From Alphaproteobacteria bacterium HT1-32 (GTDB taxonomy: Bacteria; Pseudomonadota; Alphaproteobacteria; Rhodospirillales; HT1-32), in assembly GCA_009649675.1 (NCBI GenBank), contig WJPL01000003.1, forward strand, positions 648,808 through 712,807: a stretch of 64,000 nt of DNA, read 5' to 3'. Positions 49,521-59,201 of the stretch are shown piece by piece (within the stretch, counting starts at the first letter, position 1; the number at the start of each line of letters is the position of its first letter). A model generated the notes under the pieces. It was not told where the DNA came from. It did not search any database and saw only the letters and a list, made by a program, of their open reading frames with translations. The translations under genes were made by a program, and so were the position numbers.

Positions 49521-51176
49521 ATGTATCAGTATGATCAGTATGACCACGCGTTTGTGGCAAATCGTGTAGAACAGTATCGCGGTCAGGTCAGCCGCCGTCT
49601 TGCTGGCGACCTCTCAGAAGACCAGTTCAAGCCGCTGCGCCTGATGAACGGCCTCTATCTGCAACTGCATGCCTATATGCTGCGGGTTGCCGTTCCCTAC
49701 GGCACCCTGTCCTCCGGACAGATGCGGAAACTGGCTGAAATTTCGCGGAAGTATGACCGTGGCTACGGACATTTCACCACCCGCCAGAATATCCAGTTCA
49801 ACTGGATCAAGCTGGAACAGTCACCGGACATTCTGGCCGAACTGGCATCGGTCGAGATGCATGCAATCCAGACCAGCGGCAACACTATCCGCAACACCAC
49901 ATCCGATCCGTTCGCGGGTGCCGTGGCCGGTGAAATTGATGACCCCCGGGTCTGGTGCGAAATCATTCGCCAGTGGTCAACCCTGCATCCCGAATTCTCG
50001 TTCCTGCCCCGCAAGTTCAAGATCGCAGTAACCGGCAGTGAAGACGACCGCGCCGCCATCAAGGTGCATGACATCGGACTGGCGCTGCGACGCAATGAAG
50101 CTGGCGAGATCGGCTTTGAAGTACTGGTTGGCGGCGGCCTTGGCCGTACCCCGATGATCGGAAAGACAATCCGGGAATTTGTCAGCCAGCGTGACCTGCT
50201 GTCCTATCTTGAGGCCATCCTGCGGACCTACAACCTGATCGGACGCCGGGACAACAAGTACAAGGCCCGGATCAAGATCATGGTGCATGAGCTTGGCATA
50301 GATGAAGTACGCCGTCAGGTTGATGCCGAATGGGAACATCTGCGTAATGGCGCGCTGGTATTGCCCGATGAAGAAGTCGCCCGCATCCGCGCCTTCTTTG
50401 CAGCGCCGGCTTTCGAGACCATCGAAACCCCGGTTCGCAGTTATGAAGTCGCCCGTTTCGAGGATCAGGCATTCGCCCGCTGGACCAGGACGAACGTCGC
50501 CGCCCACCGTCAGCCAGGTTACGGCATTGCCGTGATCTCCCTGAAGCCGATTGGTGGCGTCCCCGGTGATGCAACCGCAGAGCAGATGGAGAAAGTCGCA
50601 GAACTGGCCGAGCGCTACAGCCTTGGTGAGATCCGCGTTACGCACACCCAGAATCTGGTGCTGCCGCATGTCCGGCTGTCCGACATGCACAGCCTGTGGC
50701 AGGCGCTGGAAGAAGCCGGCCTCGGTACAGCGAATATCGGTTTGATTTCCGATATCATCGCCTGCCCCGGCCTGGATTACTGTGCGCTTGCCAACACCCG
50801 GTCTATCCCGGTGGCACAGCGTATTCAGCACCGGGTTGATAACATTGACCGCCAGCATGACCTGCGGGACCTGTCGGTGAAAATATCGGGCTGTATCAAT
50901 GCCTGCGGGCATCATCACATCGGCAATATCGGCATTCTGGGCGTCGATCGCCGGGGTGAAGAATATTACCAGATCACGATCGGCGGCCGTGCAGATGAGA
51001 ATGCCCGTCTGGGTGATGTCATCGGTCCGGCAGTCTCTTACGACAACGTTTCAACCGCCGTCGAGCGCCTGCTGGATGCTTATGTCCAGGAACGCAAAGA
51101 CGACGAGACTTTCATCGACACCTACGACCGTGTCGGTCTGAAACCCTTCAAGGAGGCGGTTTATGTCACTGATTAG
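49521..51176 (+). CDS. cysI: Nitrite/sulfite reductase (siroheme hemoprotein)
   Basis: The protein has 551 residues. The siroheme/4Fe-4S ligands are C415 and C421 (CPGLDYC) and C458 and C462 (SGCINAC). The substrate-binding RKYDRGYGHFTTRQNIQF occurs early. The setting (cysG, DUF2849, DUF934) indicates assimilatory sulfite reduction to sulfide. A nitrite-reducing role is possible but no nitrate genes are near. No cysJ flavoprotein is adjacent, so electrons probably come from ferredoxin or another donor. Confidence 0.94.
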   Translation: MYQYDQYDHAFVANRVEQYRGQVSRRLAGDLSEDQFKPLRLMNGLYLQLHAYMLRVAVPYGTLSSGQMRKLAEISRKYDRGYGHFTTRQNIQFNWIKLEQSPDILAELASVEMHAIQTSGNTIRNTTSDPFAGAVAGEIDDPRVWCEIIRQWSTLHPEFSFLPRKFKIAVTGSEDDRAAIKVHDIGLALRRNEAGEIGFEVLVGGGLGRTPMIGKTIREFVSQRDLLSYLEAILRTYNLIGRRDNKYKARIKIMVHELGIDEVRRQVDAEWEHLRNGALVLPDEEVARIRAFFAAPAFETIETPVRSYEVARFEDQAFARWTRTNVAAHRQPGYGIAVISLKPIGGVPGDATAEQMEKVAELAERYSLGEIRVTHTQNLVLPHVRLSDMHSLWQALEEAGLGTANIGLISDIIACPGLDYCALANTRSIPVAQRIQHRVDNIDRQHDLRDLSVKISGCINACGHHHIGNIGILGVDRRGEEYYQITIGGRADENARLGDVIGPAVSYDNVSTAVERLLDAYVQERKDDETFIDTYDRVGLKPFKEAVYVTD

Positions 51177-51678
51177 AAATGGCGTTGCGATTGATGACGC
51201 CTGGGTTCGGCTGGATGATGATACACCGGCAGCACCCGGATCACGGGCCATTGTTTCCCTGCAACGCTGGAAAGCTGAAAAATCCCGACTGACTGAAATT
51301 CTGGCAGGCGTCGGGGTACTGCTGAAAAGCAGTGAGTCAGCAGAAGATATCGCTGATGACCTCTCAGTCCTCGAAGTCGTGGCCGTCGATTTCCCGGCTT
51401 TTACCGATGGCCGGTCCTATTCCACGGCCCGTATCCTGCGGGAACGATATCGCTATCTCGGCGAAATCCGGGCTGTCGGGGATGTCCTGCGCGATCAGTA
51501 CGGTTTCATGGTCCGCTGCGGTGTTGATGCCTTCGAATTGTCGGATGCTGTGGACACGGCTGAATGGATAAAGGCGGTCAACGAAATCCCGACCGCCTAT
51601 CAGCCTGCCGCGGATGGCCGCAGCCCCCTGTTCCGGGTCCGTGCAGAAACCCCGCAGGATGCCTGGCTCGCATACTGA
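51163..51678 (+). CDS. DUF934 domain-containing protein
   Basis: The protein has 171 residues. It shows the family text AVDFPAFTDGRSYSTARILRERYRYLGEIRAVGDVLRDQYGFM in two adjoining blocks and FELSDAVDTAEW. DUF934 is always linked to sulfite reduction in Proteobacteria, but its reaction is unassigned. Its first 14 bases overlap the end of cysI, so translation is coupled. cysH, which often follows, is absent; a polyamine-type transporter operon lies convergently instead. Confidence 0.9.
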   Translation: MSLIRNGVAIDDAWVRLDDDTPAAPGSRAIVSLQRWKAEKSRLTEILAGVGVLLKSSESAEDIADDLSVLEVVAVDFPAFTDGRSYSTARILRERYRYLGEIRAVGDVLRDQYGFMVRCGVDAFELSDAVDTAEWIKAVNEIPTAYQPAADGRSPLFRVRAETPQDAWLAY

Positions 51679-51725
51679 GCCACGCCCCCGAACATCTTTC
51701 CCACTTATACCGGAATACAAAAAAC

Positions 51726-51756
51726 AGGGGCCTGCTGCATGAAGCAACAGGCCCCT
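51726..51756 (-). terminator. Intrinsic terminator of the polyamine transporter operon
   Basis: AGGGGCCTG and CAGGCCCCT form a 9-bp stem that extends inward. On the minus strand it is followed by GTTTTTTG. It lies 38 bases past the PotC-like stop and may also stop the sulfite reduction transcript. Confidence 0.75.
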
Positions 51757-51794
51757 CCCCCTGACGGCGGTCTCCCCCAACGCACCGTCTGAAA

Positions 51795-52646
51795 CTAATG
51801 TGGCGTGATACCCCGCAACCGCTCGTTACGGCGTCGCAGAATTTCCAGCGAGGCCAGCAGGGCAATTGATATCGCCACCAGAACCGTTGCCACCGCAAGA
51901 ATAGTCGGACTGATCTGCTCCCGCAGGCCCGAGAACATCTGACGCGGGATCGTGCGTTCTTCATATCCAGCCAGGAACAGCACAACAACAACCTCGTCGA
52001 ACGAGGTAATGAAGGCGAACAGGGCTCCGCTGATAACACCCGGCAGAATCAGCGGCATTGTCACCTTGAAGAAAACAGTTCGCGGATTTGCCCCGAGACT
52101 GAGTGCTGCCCGGTTCAGCGACTGGTCAAAGCCCACCAGCGTTGCCGTCACCGTAATGATGACGAAAGGTGTCCCCAGCGCAGTATGCGCCAGCACAATC
52201 CCGGTCAGCGTCGAGGACAACCCGACATCTGAATAGAAGAAAAACATCCCGGCTGCCGAGATGATCAGCGGCACGATCATCGGTGAAATCAGAATGCCCA
52301 TGAACAGTGAGCGGAACGGCATGTAGGATTTCGACAGACCAAGTGCAGCAAGCGTACCAAGACCGGTCGCCAGAATGGTCGAGAAGAATGCGATGATCAC
52401 ACTGTTCTTCGCCGAATGGGTCCACTGAACGTTGGTGACCATATCCTCATACCAGCGGAGCGAAAAAGCGTCCGGGTCGAGCGACAGCATACCGGGTGTG
52501 AACGTGAAGTAGGGCTCTGCATTGAAGCTGAGCGGGATGATCACCAGAATCGGCAGGATCAGAAACAGAAAGATCAGACCGCAAATGAACCGGTAGCCAT
52601 AGTACCAGGCGGTTTCAAGCGGACCGGCATAGGATGGAAGTGACAT
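51795..52646 (-). CDS. ABC transporter permease (PotC-like)
   Basis: The protein has 283 residues with six predicted membrane helices. The EAA loop is visible as FDQSLNRAALSLGANPRTVFFKVTMPLILPG in its standard order. It forms the inner-membrane channel with the PotB-like subunit. The start is close to the PotB-like stop. Homology alone cannot fix the ligand among spermidine, putrescine or other cationic solutes. It is the last gene of the transporter operon. Confidence 0.88.
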   Translation of the reverse strand: MSLPSYAGPLETAWYYGYRFICGLIFLFLILPILVIIPLSFNAEPYFTFTPGMLSLDPDAFSLRWYEDMVTNVQWTHSAKNSVIIAFFSTILATGLGTLAALGLSKSYMPFRSLFMGILISPMIVPLIISAAGMFFFYSDVGLSSTLTGIVLAHTALGTPFVIITVTATLVGFDQSLNRAALSLGANPRTVFFKVTMPLILPGVISGALFAFITSFDEVVVVLFLAGYEERTIPRQMFSGLREQISPTILAVATVLVAISIALLASLEILRRRNERLRGITPH

Positions 52647-52661
52647 GATTCAGGCCTCCCC

Positions 52662-53939
52662 TCAGCCGAACTTCATATTGTCGATACCGACAATCTTGTT
52701 GTAGAGCCAGTAGAGCGCCAGCACACCGGACAACAGGATTGCGCCAAGTGCCGCAGCCAGTCCCCAGTTCAGCGATTTCTGCATGTGATAGGCGATCAGG
52801 TTCGAAATCATCTGGCCATCAGACCCGCCGACCAGTGCCGGCGTGATGTAGTAACCAATCGCAACGATGAAAACGAGGATAGATCCCGCTCCGATACCCG
52901 GCACCGTCTGCGGTACATAGACCCGCCAGAAGGCAAGTGCCGGATTGGCCCCGAGAGATCGCGCTGCCCGCATATAGGTTGGCGGAATGGTTTTCATCAC
53001 GCTGTAGAGCGGCAATACCATGAACGGCAGCAGGATATGGGTCATCGCAATGACCACACCTTTTTCGTTGAACATCAGTTCCAACCGGGAATCCGTACTT
53101 ATGATACCGAGCCAGACCAGCGTCTCGTTCAGCACACCTTCCTTGCCGAGAATGACAATCCAGGATGTCGTCCGCACCAACAGTGATGTCCAGAACGGCA
53201 GCAGGACCATGATCATCAGCAGATTACTGGTTCGCATCGGCAGGGTCGCAAGCAGATAGGCGATCGGGTAGCCGAGGATGATACAGGTGATCGTCACCAT
53301 AATGCTCATCCAGATCGTACGGCCAAACAGCTTCACGTATATCTGTTTGTATTCCGGCTGTTCGATCAGTTCGCCATCGCCATTGTAGCGCATGTCGATT
53401 GCTGCCGCGAAATAGGCAGTCGTATATTGTTTCCCCATCCGGTCGATGTTCTTCCAGAGCTCAACATCGCCCCAGTCCTTGTCGATCTTGAGGAAAGCTT
53501 CCTTATAGGGGCCGGTCTCCATTCGCTTGACGCGACGGATAGTCTTGTTGAACAGACTGCGGGAACCGGCGAATTCCTGATTCAGGCGCGCGCCGACCTT
53601 ACCGATCGACCGGTCCTCGGAGCCCCGGATCATTTCACGTGCCAGTGTCGCAAAAACCTCTTCCGAGGGGACATCCTGACGATCCCATTCTTCCAGCAGG
53701 GCAAGAGTTTCGGGGATCCCCTCTACCAGCGCCGGATTATCGATACTGCGCAGCAGCATCTGACCGATGGGAAGGATAAAACTGAAAAGAATAAACAGAA
53801 AAAGTGGTGCTACGAGCAGCATGGCGCGCATCTTGTTGCGCATCATCGCCCGGGCGAGGCTGACCTTGAGCGGAATACCGTCCGCGGTGATCATCTGACC
53901 GGCGTCGTTCTGATTTGACTCGGCTGCCGTCGCGCTCAT
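52662..53939 (-). CDS. ABC transporter permease (PotB-like) with inserted periplasmic domain
   Basis: The protein has 425 residues, about 130 longer than E. coli PotB. The extra length lies between the first helix and the core (about residues 70-200: ALLEEWDRQDVPSEEVFATLAREMIRG onward), a helical acidic insert predicted to be periplasmic. The core keeps the EAA loop (PPTYMRAARSLGANPALAFWRVYVPQTVPG). It pairs with the PotC-like permease. The insert may contact the binding protein or limit the ligand. Relatives with this insert exist in marine Alphaproteobacteria, to my knowledge. Confidence 0.86.
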   Translation of the reverse strand: MSATAAESNQNDAGQMITADGIPLKVSLARAMMRNKMRAMLLVAPLFLFILFSFILPIGQMLLRSIDNPALVEGIPETLALLEEWDRQDVPSEEVFATLAREMIRGSEDRSIGKVGARLNQEFAGSRSLFNKTIRRVKRMETGPYKEAFLKIDKDWGDVELWKNIDRMGKQYTTAYFAAAIDMRYNGDGELIEQPEYKQIYVKLFGRTIWMSIMVTITCIILGYPIAYLLATLPMRTSNLLMIMVLLPFWTSLLVRTTSWIVILGKEGVLNETLVWLGIISTDSRLELMFNEKGVVIAMTHILLPFMVLPLYSVMKTIPPTYMRAARSLGANPALAFWRVYVPQTVPGIGAGSILVFIVAIGYYITPALVGGSDGQMISNLIAYHMQKSLNWGLAAALGAILLSGVLALYWLYNKIVGIDNMKFG

Positions 53940-53977
53940 TGCAAAAATGTCCTAATGAATTTCAGGCTGAACGGAGT

Positions 53978-54001
53978 GAGGGGCAGATTTCTCTGCCCCT
54001 C
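53978..54001. terminator. Hairpin between binding-protein and permease genes
   Basis: GAGGGGCAGA and TCTGCCCCTC form a perfect 10-bp stem with loop TTTC. It begins 15 bases after the binding-protein stop. A hairpin here commonly stabilises the upstream mRNA and lowers permease expression relative to the binding protein. Confidence 0.6.
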
Positions 54002-54015
54002 ATCAAACCGGTCAA

Positions 54016-55110
54016 TCAGTTGGCCAACCAGGCGTTGAAACGCTCGTTCAGCTCGTCCGAATTATCCGCCCAGAAGATAAAGTCGTTCTGCAGCGCAGTC
54101 TTGAAGTTGTCCGGTGCCGTCGGCATGTGCGGCAGCATCGGAATACCGGCTGTGGCATGCTTGCCAATCAGCGGCACAGAGGACTTGCGGGTCGGGCCAT
54201 AGGAAATCCATGAAGCCTGATCAGCAAGACGCTGGGTATCCGTGGAGAATTTCACGAATTCCCAGGCTTCCTTGAAGCGCGGCGTACCAGCCGGAATACC
54301 CCAGAGATCGATATCCCAGATCTGACCGTCCCATGAGATTTCAAAGGGCTTCTTCTCAACCGCAATGGCGTTGAAGATACGACCGTTATAGACGGAAGTC
54401 ATGACGACTTCGCCATCAGCAATCATCTGCGGCGGCTGTGCACCGGCTTCCCACCAGATCACGTCATTCTTGATCTTGTCGAGAGTTGCGAAAGCTTTAT
54501 TGATGCCTTCTTCCGTGCCCAGCTCGTCATAGACCTTGTCGGCCGGCGTACCGGACGCCATCAGAGCCCACTCAAGATTGATCTTCGGGGTCTTGCGCAT
54601 ACCGCGCTTGCCCGGGAACTTCTTCGTATCGAAGAAATCAGCGATGGTCTTGTAGCCTTTCACCTTGTTGGTGTCATAGGCAATAACTGTCGACCAGACG
54701 ATGGTGCCAACAGCACAGTCGGTGACCGTACCAGCGAGGAAATCATCGGCAGCTGGTGTTCCGTCTGCACCCTTGGGCAGTTCATCAATCGGCAGTTTGG
54801 CAAGCATGCCTTCATCGCAGCCACGAACCGCATCAGCGAGTTCCAGATCAACCACGTCCCAGGTCACGTTCTTGGCTTCAACCTGCGCGCGGATCTCGGC
54901 CAGACCACCGTTATAATCAACGGAATTGATCTTCATGCCGGTCTTCGCCGTGTAAGGCTTATGATAGGCCTCCTGCTGGCTCACCGTGTAGGAACCACCC
55001 CACGAGACCGCCGTGATGGCGTCCGCTGCAACGGCCGGACCGGCCGCAACGAAACCCATCGCAGCAACGCCGGCAACGATGGCCGTTGTATGTTTGAGCA
55101 AATGCTTCAT
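54016..55110 (-). CDS. Extracellular solute-binding protein (PotD-like)
   Basis: The protein has 364 residues. A signal peptide ends GPAVAADAITAVSWGGSY. Family features include VVDLELADAVRGCDEGMLAKLP, WSTVIAYDTNKVKGYKTIADFFDTKKFPGKRGMRKTP in two blocks, and WGIPAGTPRFKEAWEFVKFS. It captures a polyamine or other cationic ligand in the periplasm for the permeases. It follows the ATPase gene by 86 bases in the same operon. Confidence 0.88.
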   Translation of the reverse strand: MKHLLKHTTAIVAGVAAMGFVAAGPAVAADAITAVSWGGSYTVSQQEAYHKPYTAKTGMKINSVDYNGGLAEIRAQVEAKNVTWDVVDLELADAVRGCDEGMLAKLPIDELPKGADGTPAADDFLAGTVTDCAVGTIVWSTVIAYDTNKVKGYKTIADFFDTKKFPGKRGMRKTPKINLEWALMASGTPADKVYDELGTEEGINKAFATLDKIKNDVIWWEAGAQPPQMIADGEVVMTSVYNGRIFNAIAVEKKPFEISWDGQIWDIDLWGIPAGTPRFKEAWEFVKFSTDTQRLADQASWISYGPTRKSSVPLIGKHATAGIPMLPHMPTAPDNFKTALQNDFIFWADNSDELNERFNAWLAN

Positions 55111-55196
55111 ATCAGATTGTCTCCCAATTGTGCCGGCTGAGCCGGCGTTACAGTTAGCAGGACCCGAAATTCAGTCCTGCTCTCCATTTACCCTGC

Positions 55197-56291
55197 TCAC
55201 GCATCAAGTGCGCGGCAGTCCTCCGTCGCCCAGCCAACATTCACCTCGTCCCCCCGGTTGAGAAGAATATGGCCATGAGCATTCGGAACTTTCACGATGA
55301 ACTGGTCATTACCGGAAACGGTCAGCCGTGTCCGGATATGGTCACCGAGGTAAATCAATTCTTCGACGCGGGCCGGACAGGCATTGTCCGTCGCCCCGGC
55401 AGCCGGCGAGATGGTCACACGTTCCGGCCGCAATGACAGGGTTGTCCGGTCGCCGACCGCATCGACATTGACCCGCAGCGCCTGAACCGCACCGCCGCCG
55501 CCTTCAAGCTCGACGTTGCAGATGTCACCTTCGATGGCAGTGACCTTGCCCATCAGCCTGTTGTTCTCACCGATAAACCCGGCGACGAAGGCATTATCCG
55601 GCTTTTCATACAGCACGTCCGGTGCAGCAAGCTGCTGAACAATACCGTCATCAAACACGGCAATACGGTTCGACATGGTCAGGGCTTCCGCCTGGTCATG
55701 CGTTACATAGACAACCGTAACACCGAGGCTTTCATGGATATGCTTGATCTCGTACTGCATTTCCTCGCGGAGATTCTTGTCGAGCGCGCCCAGAGGCTCA
55801 TCCATCAGGACCAGTTGCGGATCGAAGACCAGCGCGCGGGCAACCGCCACACGTTGCTGCTGTCCACCTGACAACTGACCGGGACGACGATCGCCGAACT
55901 CCGGCAACCGCACCATTTCAAGGGCACGCTGCACCCGGCTTTCTACTTCAGATCTGTCCATTTTCCGGACCTGAAGCGGGAAAGCGAGATTCTCGCTGAC
56001 TGTCATATGTGGAAAGAGGGCATAGTTCTGAAAAACCATACCAATACCGCGCTTGTGCGGCGGTACATTATTGATCGGTACGCCATCAAGGTAGATTTCG
56101 CCATGCGTCGCGGGCTCGAAGCCAGCCAGCATCATCAGGCAAGTTGTCTTGCCTGATCCCGACGGCCCCAGCATCGTAACGAATTCACCAGCCTCGATAT
56201 CGAGGTTGAAATTCTTTACGACGAGAATTTCGCCGTCATAGCTCTTCTGTACACCCTTGAAGCGAACGAATGCGTCGTTCGTTTCGGCCAT
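55197..56291 (-). CDS. ABC transporter ATP-binding protein (PotA-like)
   Basis: The protein has 364 residues. Walker A is GPSGSGKTT (about residues 43-51), the signature is LSGGQQQRVAVARAL and Walker B is LVLMDEPLGALD. The C-terminal TOBE domain (LSLRPERVTISPAAGA, GDHIRTRLTV) is typical of PotA/CysA-type importers. It is the first gene of the operon and drives polyamine-type uptake. An upstream gap of 235 bases to the DUF1194 gene holds the divergent promoters. Confidence 0.92.
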   Translation of the reverse strand: MAETNDAFVRFKGVQKSYDGEILVVKNFNLDIEAGEFVTMLGPSGSGKTTCLMMLAGFEPATHGEIYLDGVPINNVPPHKRGIGMVFQNYALFPHMTVSENLAFPLQVRKMDRSEVESRVQRALEMVRLPEFGDRRPGQLSGGQQQRVAVARALVFDPQLVLMDEPLGALDKNLREEMQYEIKHIHESLGVTVVYVTHDQAEALTMSNRIAVFDDGIVQQLAAPDVLYEKPDNAFVAGFIGENNRLMGKVTAIEGDICNVELEGGGGAVQALRVNVDAVGDRTTLSLRPERVTISPAAGATDNACPARVEELIYLGDHIRTRLTVSGNDQFIVKVPNAHGHILLNRGDEVNVGWATEDCRALDA

Positions 56292-56526
56292 TACGGCTCC
56301 CTGCGTTTTTATTCCCTGCCGGTGCGGCGTTTCGCCACCATCCGGGTCGCTCCCTTGTTCGGTTGATCCGAACTTTGATGACTCATCATAACAAGCACCT
56401 GCCCTAGTCTGTCAAAACCTATTAATTTCACAAACCGGATCAATGCGACATAGCTGATGGACAAATGCGACACAATCACCGGTTTCCCCCGTTGCGCGGC
56501 CTGTCCCGGCAGGTCATCATATTTTC

Positions 56527-57309
56527 ATGAACAGGCTCTTTCGCAGATTACGCGAAGCCACCGGCATCCTGGCTGGTGCTTTTTGCGCGACTGTCGGAAC
56601 GTTTACATCTGCTCCGGCGCAGATGCCTGTGGATATCGAACTGGTGCTTGCACTGGACTGTTCCTACAGCGTCGATTCAGAGGAATTCTCGCTTCAGGTG
56701 CTGGGGCTTTCCGATGCCTTTCGCTCACCTGAGGTGATCAGGGCGATCGCAGACGGACAGTTTGGCCGGATCGGTGTCAGCGTGATTCAGTGGTCAAACT
56801 ATCAAAGTCAGGAACAGGCGATTGGCTGGAGCCTGGTCACCGGTCAGGATTCAGCCATCGCGCTTTCCGCCCGAATCGCCAATATGCCACGGGTAACTGC
56901 CGAGGGGGCGACATCCATATCTGGCGCGCTGGCCGCCGCGCTGGACGCCTTTCAGCGATCTCCCTTCTCTGGCAGCCGCCGGGTCATCGATGTTTCCGGC
57001 GACGGACGAAATAACAGCGGACCTGAACTCGCTATCCTGCGGGCACAGGTTCTGGCGCAGAACATTACGATCAACGGCCTGGCGATTCTGAATGATGTTC
57101 CGACGCTGGATTACTATTACCGCCAGCAACTGATCGGCGGACCGGCGGCCTTTGTCATACCGGCCAATGATTATGACGACTATGTCCGGGCAATCCGTCT
57201 GAAATTGCTGAAGGAAATTCGCAGCTTTCCGATCTCTGACAGCGGTGACGATGAGACTGACGACCTCGCCTACCTGCTCTCCCGCCCCCATATGCCTCCG
57301 GCTCAGTGA
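56527..57309 (+). CDS. DUF1194 domain-containing secreted protein, second copy
   Basis: The protein has 260 residues. A basic start with a hydrophobic segment and a likely cleavage after SAPAQ precede a DUF1194 domain. The MIDAS-like loop is ALDCSYSVDSEEFSLQ (DxSxS intact as DCSYS), and a second Asp loop is VIDVSGDGRNNSG. It is a paralogue of the protein at 2,152-2,856 and keeps the Ser that copy one lacks. Its last 7 bases overlap the convergent amidase stop. The function is unknown. Confidence 0.8.
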   Translation: MNRLFRRLREATGILAGAFCATVGTFTSAPAQMPVDIELVLALDCSYSVDSEEFSLQVLGLSDAFRSPEVIRAIADGQFGRIGVSVIQWSNYQSQEQAIGWSLVTGQDSAIALSARIANMPRVTAEGATSISGALAAALDAFQRSPFSGSRRVIDVSGDGRNNSGPELAILRAQVLAQNITINGLAILNDVPTLDYYYRQQLIGGPAAFVIPANDYDDYVRAIRLKLLKEIRSFPISDSGDDETDDLAYLLSRPHMPPAQ

Positions 57310-58724
57310 CAGATGCGGGGATCAACCGGGAGCAATTTTGAATAACCTGTCATCTCATCAAGCAAAGCCACTGCTGCAAGCACCCGGCCGTCACCATGCA
57401 TCGGGCCGATGATCTGGATACCGACAGGCAGCCCCTCGTCAGTAAAACCAGCAGGAGCCGACGCTGCCGGGCAACCACTGACCGAAATCGCGGAGGTCGC
57501 CGTAACCCAGTCAATATAGTTATCGAACTTAACACCCGCTGCCTCCTCGACATACCGGACATCTACGTCAAACGGCGGCACAATGGTGGTCGGGCACAGC
57601 AGCAGGTCATAACGCCGGAAGAAATCCTGCATGCTGCGATAAATTGCTGATCTCTGACGCTCAGCCTGGCCGATTTCATCAGCCGTCAGGGCGGCACCTT
57701 TCTCATAATTCCAGATGATTTCAGGTTTGAACTGGTCTCTGTGCTCCCTGATCAGCGGGCCCATATTGGCGACAAACCAGGCTGCCCGCAGGGTCTGGAA
57801 ACAATCAGCGGCTGCAGTCAGATCCGGGCAGTCCTCAATCACTTCAACGCCAGCTTCTCTGAACTTGTCAGCTGCGGCCCGGCAGATCTCCTGCACCATC
57901 GGATCAACCGGCATGATGCCGCCAAGATCCGGGGCAAAGGCCACTCGTCCGGGCGGTCGCCGGTTCTGCACCTGAGAGAGATAGCTTTCGCCGGATATGT
58001 TACCGACCGAAAGCGGGTCTTCTGCATGACGGCGCGCAAGTGCATCCAGCATCAGCGCCACATCCGCCGCAGTACGCCCCATCGGGCCTTCAACGGACAG
58101 ATGGCTGAAGGCATATTCTTCCGGACCAAAAGGGCAGACGCCGGGGCTGGGTCGCAGGCCGACAATCCCGTTGAATGACGCCGGCATACGCAGTGACCCG
58201 CCGAGATCACTGCCCAATGCGGCAAACACCGCCCCCGATGCGACAGCAGCAGCCGACCCGCCGGAAGATCCGGCAACAGATTTCCGGCTGTCCCACGGAT
58301 TACGTGTCTTGCCGAACACCTCGTTGAAGGTCGAGCCACCCGCGCCAAATTCCGGCGTATTGGTTTTGCCCATCACAATCCCCCCCTGTGCTTCGAGGGT
58401 TTCGACGATAAAAGATGACCTTGCCGGAACATGACCGGAGAAAACCGGCGATCCCCAGGTAGACCGGACACCGGCAACGGGGCTCAGATCCTTGATTCCC
58501 ACCGGCAGCCCTCCCAGCAGGCCGGCAGCATCCGTACCCGCCATGATACGCCGCGCATGATCGCGGGCCCGATCCGGACAAAGCGTCGGAATGGCATTGA
58601 GTTCAGCATCCACCGCGGCAATGCGTTTCGCAGACGCTTCGACCAGATCCAGCGGCGTAACCTCGCCGGCATGAAGCAGGTCAACCGCCTCGCATGCCGT
58701 CAGTTGACAGAGATCATCCGCCAT
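57303..58724 (-). CDS. Amidase (amidase signature family)
   Basis: The protein has 473 residues. The Ser-cisSer-Lys triad sits in GIKDLSPVAGVRSTWGS (Lys) and VAGSSGGSAAAVASGAVFAALGSDLGGSLRMPASF (both Ser, read in two blocks). It hydrolyses an amide to acid and ammonia, with unknown substrate specificity. The GatA-type and indoleacetamide hydrolase-type are distinguishable only by search. It lies opposite the DUF1194 gene with overlapping stops. Confidence 0.88.
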   Translation of the reverse strand: MADDLCQLTACEAVDLLHAGEVTPLDLVEASAKRIAAVDAELNAIPTLCPDRARDHARRIMAGTDAAGLLGGLPVGIKDLSPVAGVRSTWGSPVFSGHVPARSSFIVETLEAQGGIVMGKTNTPEFGAGGSTFNEVFGKTRNPWDSRKSVAGSSGGSAAAVASGAVFAALGSDLGGSLRMPASFNGIVGLRPSPGVCPFGPEEYAFSHLSVEGPMGRTAADVALMLDALARRHAEDPLSVGNISGESYLSQVQNRRPPGRVAFAPDLGGIMPVDPMVQEICRAAADKFREAGVEVIEDCPDLTAAADCFQTLRAAWFVANMGPLIREHRDQFKPEIIWNYEKGAALTADEIGQAERQRSAIYRSMQDFFRRYDLLLCPTTIVPPFDVDVRYVEEAAGVKFDNYIDWVTATSAISVSGCPAASAPAGFTDEGLPVGIQIIGPMHGDGRVLAAVALLDEMTGYSKLLPVDPRICH

Positions 58725-58876
58725 AGTGCCCCAGCCCCAGCTTGATTTCGGTTCCAGTTAATCTGTCACTGACATGCTATCGCCTTATCACGTCCGCCTG
58801 CACGTCATTCTGTACGGGACAAAGCGGCAGATCGCCGGATACTGAAACCAACAGACACTTTTCATGAGGACAGAAC

Positions 58877-59164
58877 ATGACAGCCTACGTGATTGCACAG
58901 ATCGATGTTCAGGACACCGGAGCGTACGAAACCTACAAGTCCATGGCCCCCGCTGCGATTTCGGCTTATGGCGGGAAGTATATTGCCCGGGGTGGCGCGC
59001 TGGAAATTCTGGAAGGCGAAAACGACCTGCCCCGAACCGTCATTCTCGAATTTCCGGATATGGATACTGCGCGAACCTGGTACAATTCACCGGAATATGG
59101 CGCCGCGAAAGCTGCCCGGGAAGGCGCTGCCAGAACCCGGTTCCTGCTGGTCGACGGGCTTTAA
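58877..59164 (+). CDS. DUF1330 domain-containing protein
   Basis: The protein has 95 residues. It is recognised by YVIAQIDVQDTGAYETYKSMAP, YIARGGALEILEG and FPDMDTARTWYNSPEY. DUF1330 is a ferredoxin-like dimeric alpha/beta fold of unknown function. A GAGGACAG site precedes the ATG. It stands alone, converging on the fumarylacetoacetase gene. Confidence 0.9.
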   Translation: MTAYVIAQIDVQDTGAYETYKSMAPAAISAYGGKYIARGGALEILEGENDLPRTVILEFPDMDTARTWYNSPEYGAAKAAREGAARTRFLLVDGL

Positions 59165-59201
59165 GGGATATCCGGCAGACCCTGCTGCCGGTCTGCCCGG
59201 A

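Noticed and set aside
41550-51780. A shared 12-mer (GGGGGAGACCGC) in two intergenic regions
   Set aside because: Many 12-mers recur by chance in a window this size, and the flanks do not match.
51679-51794. A cysH gene expected after the DUF934 gene
   Set aside because: Only a terminator and 116 bases are present before the convergent transporter operon.
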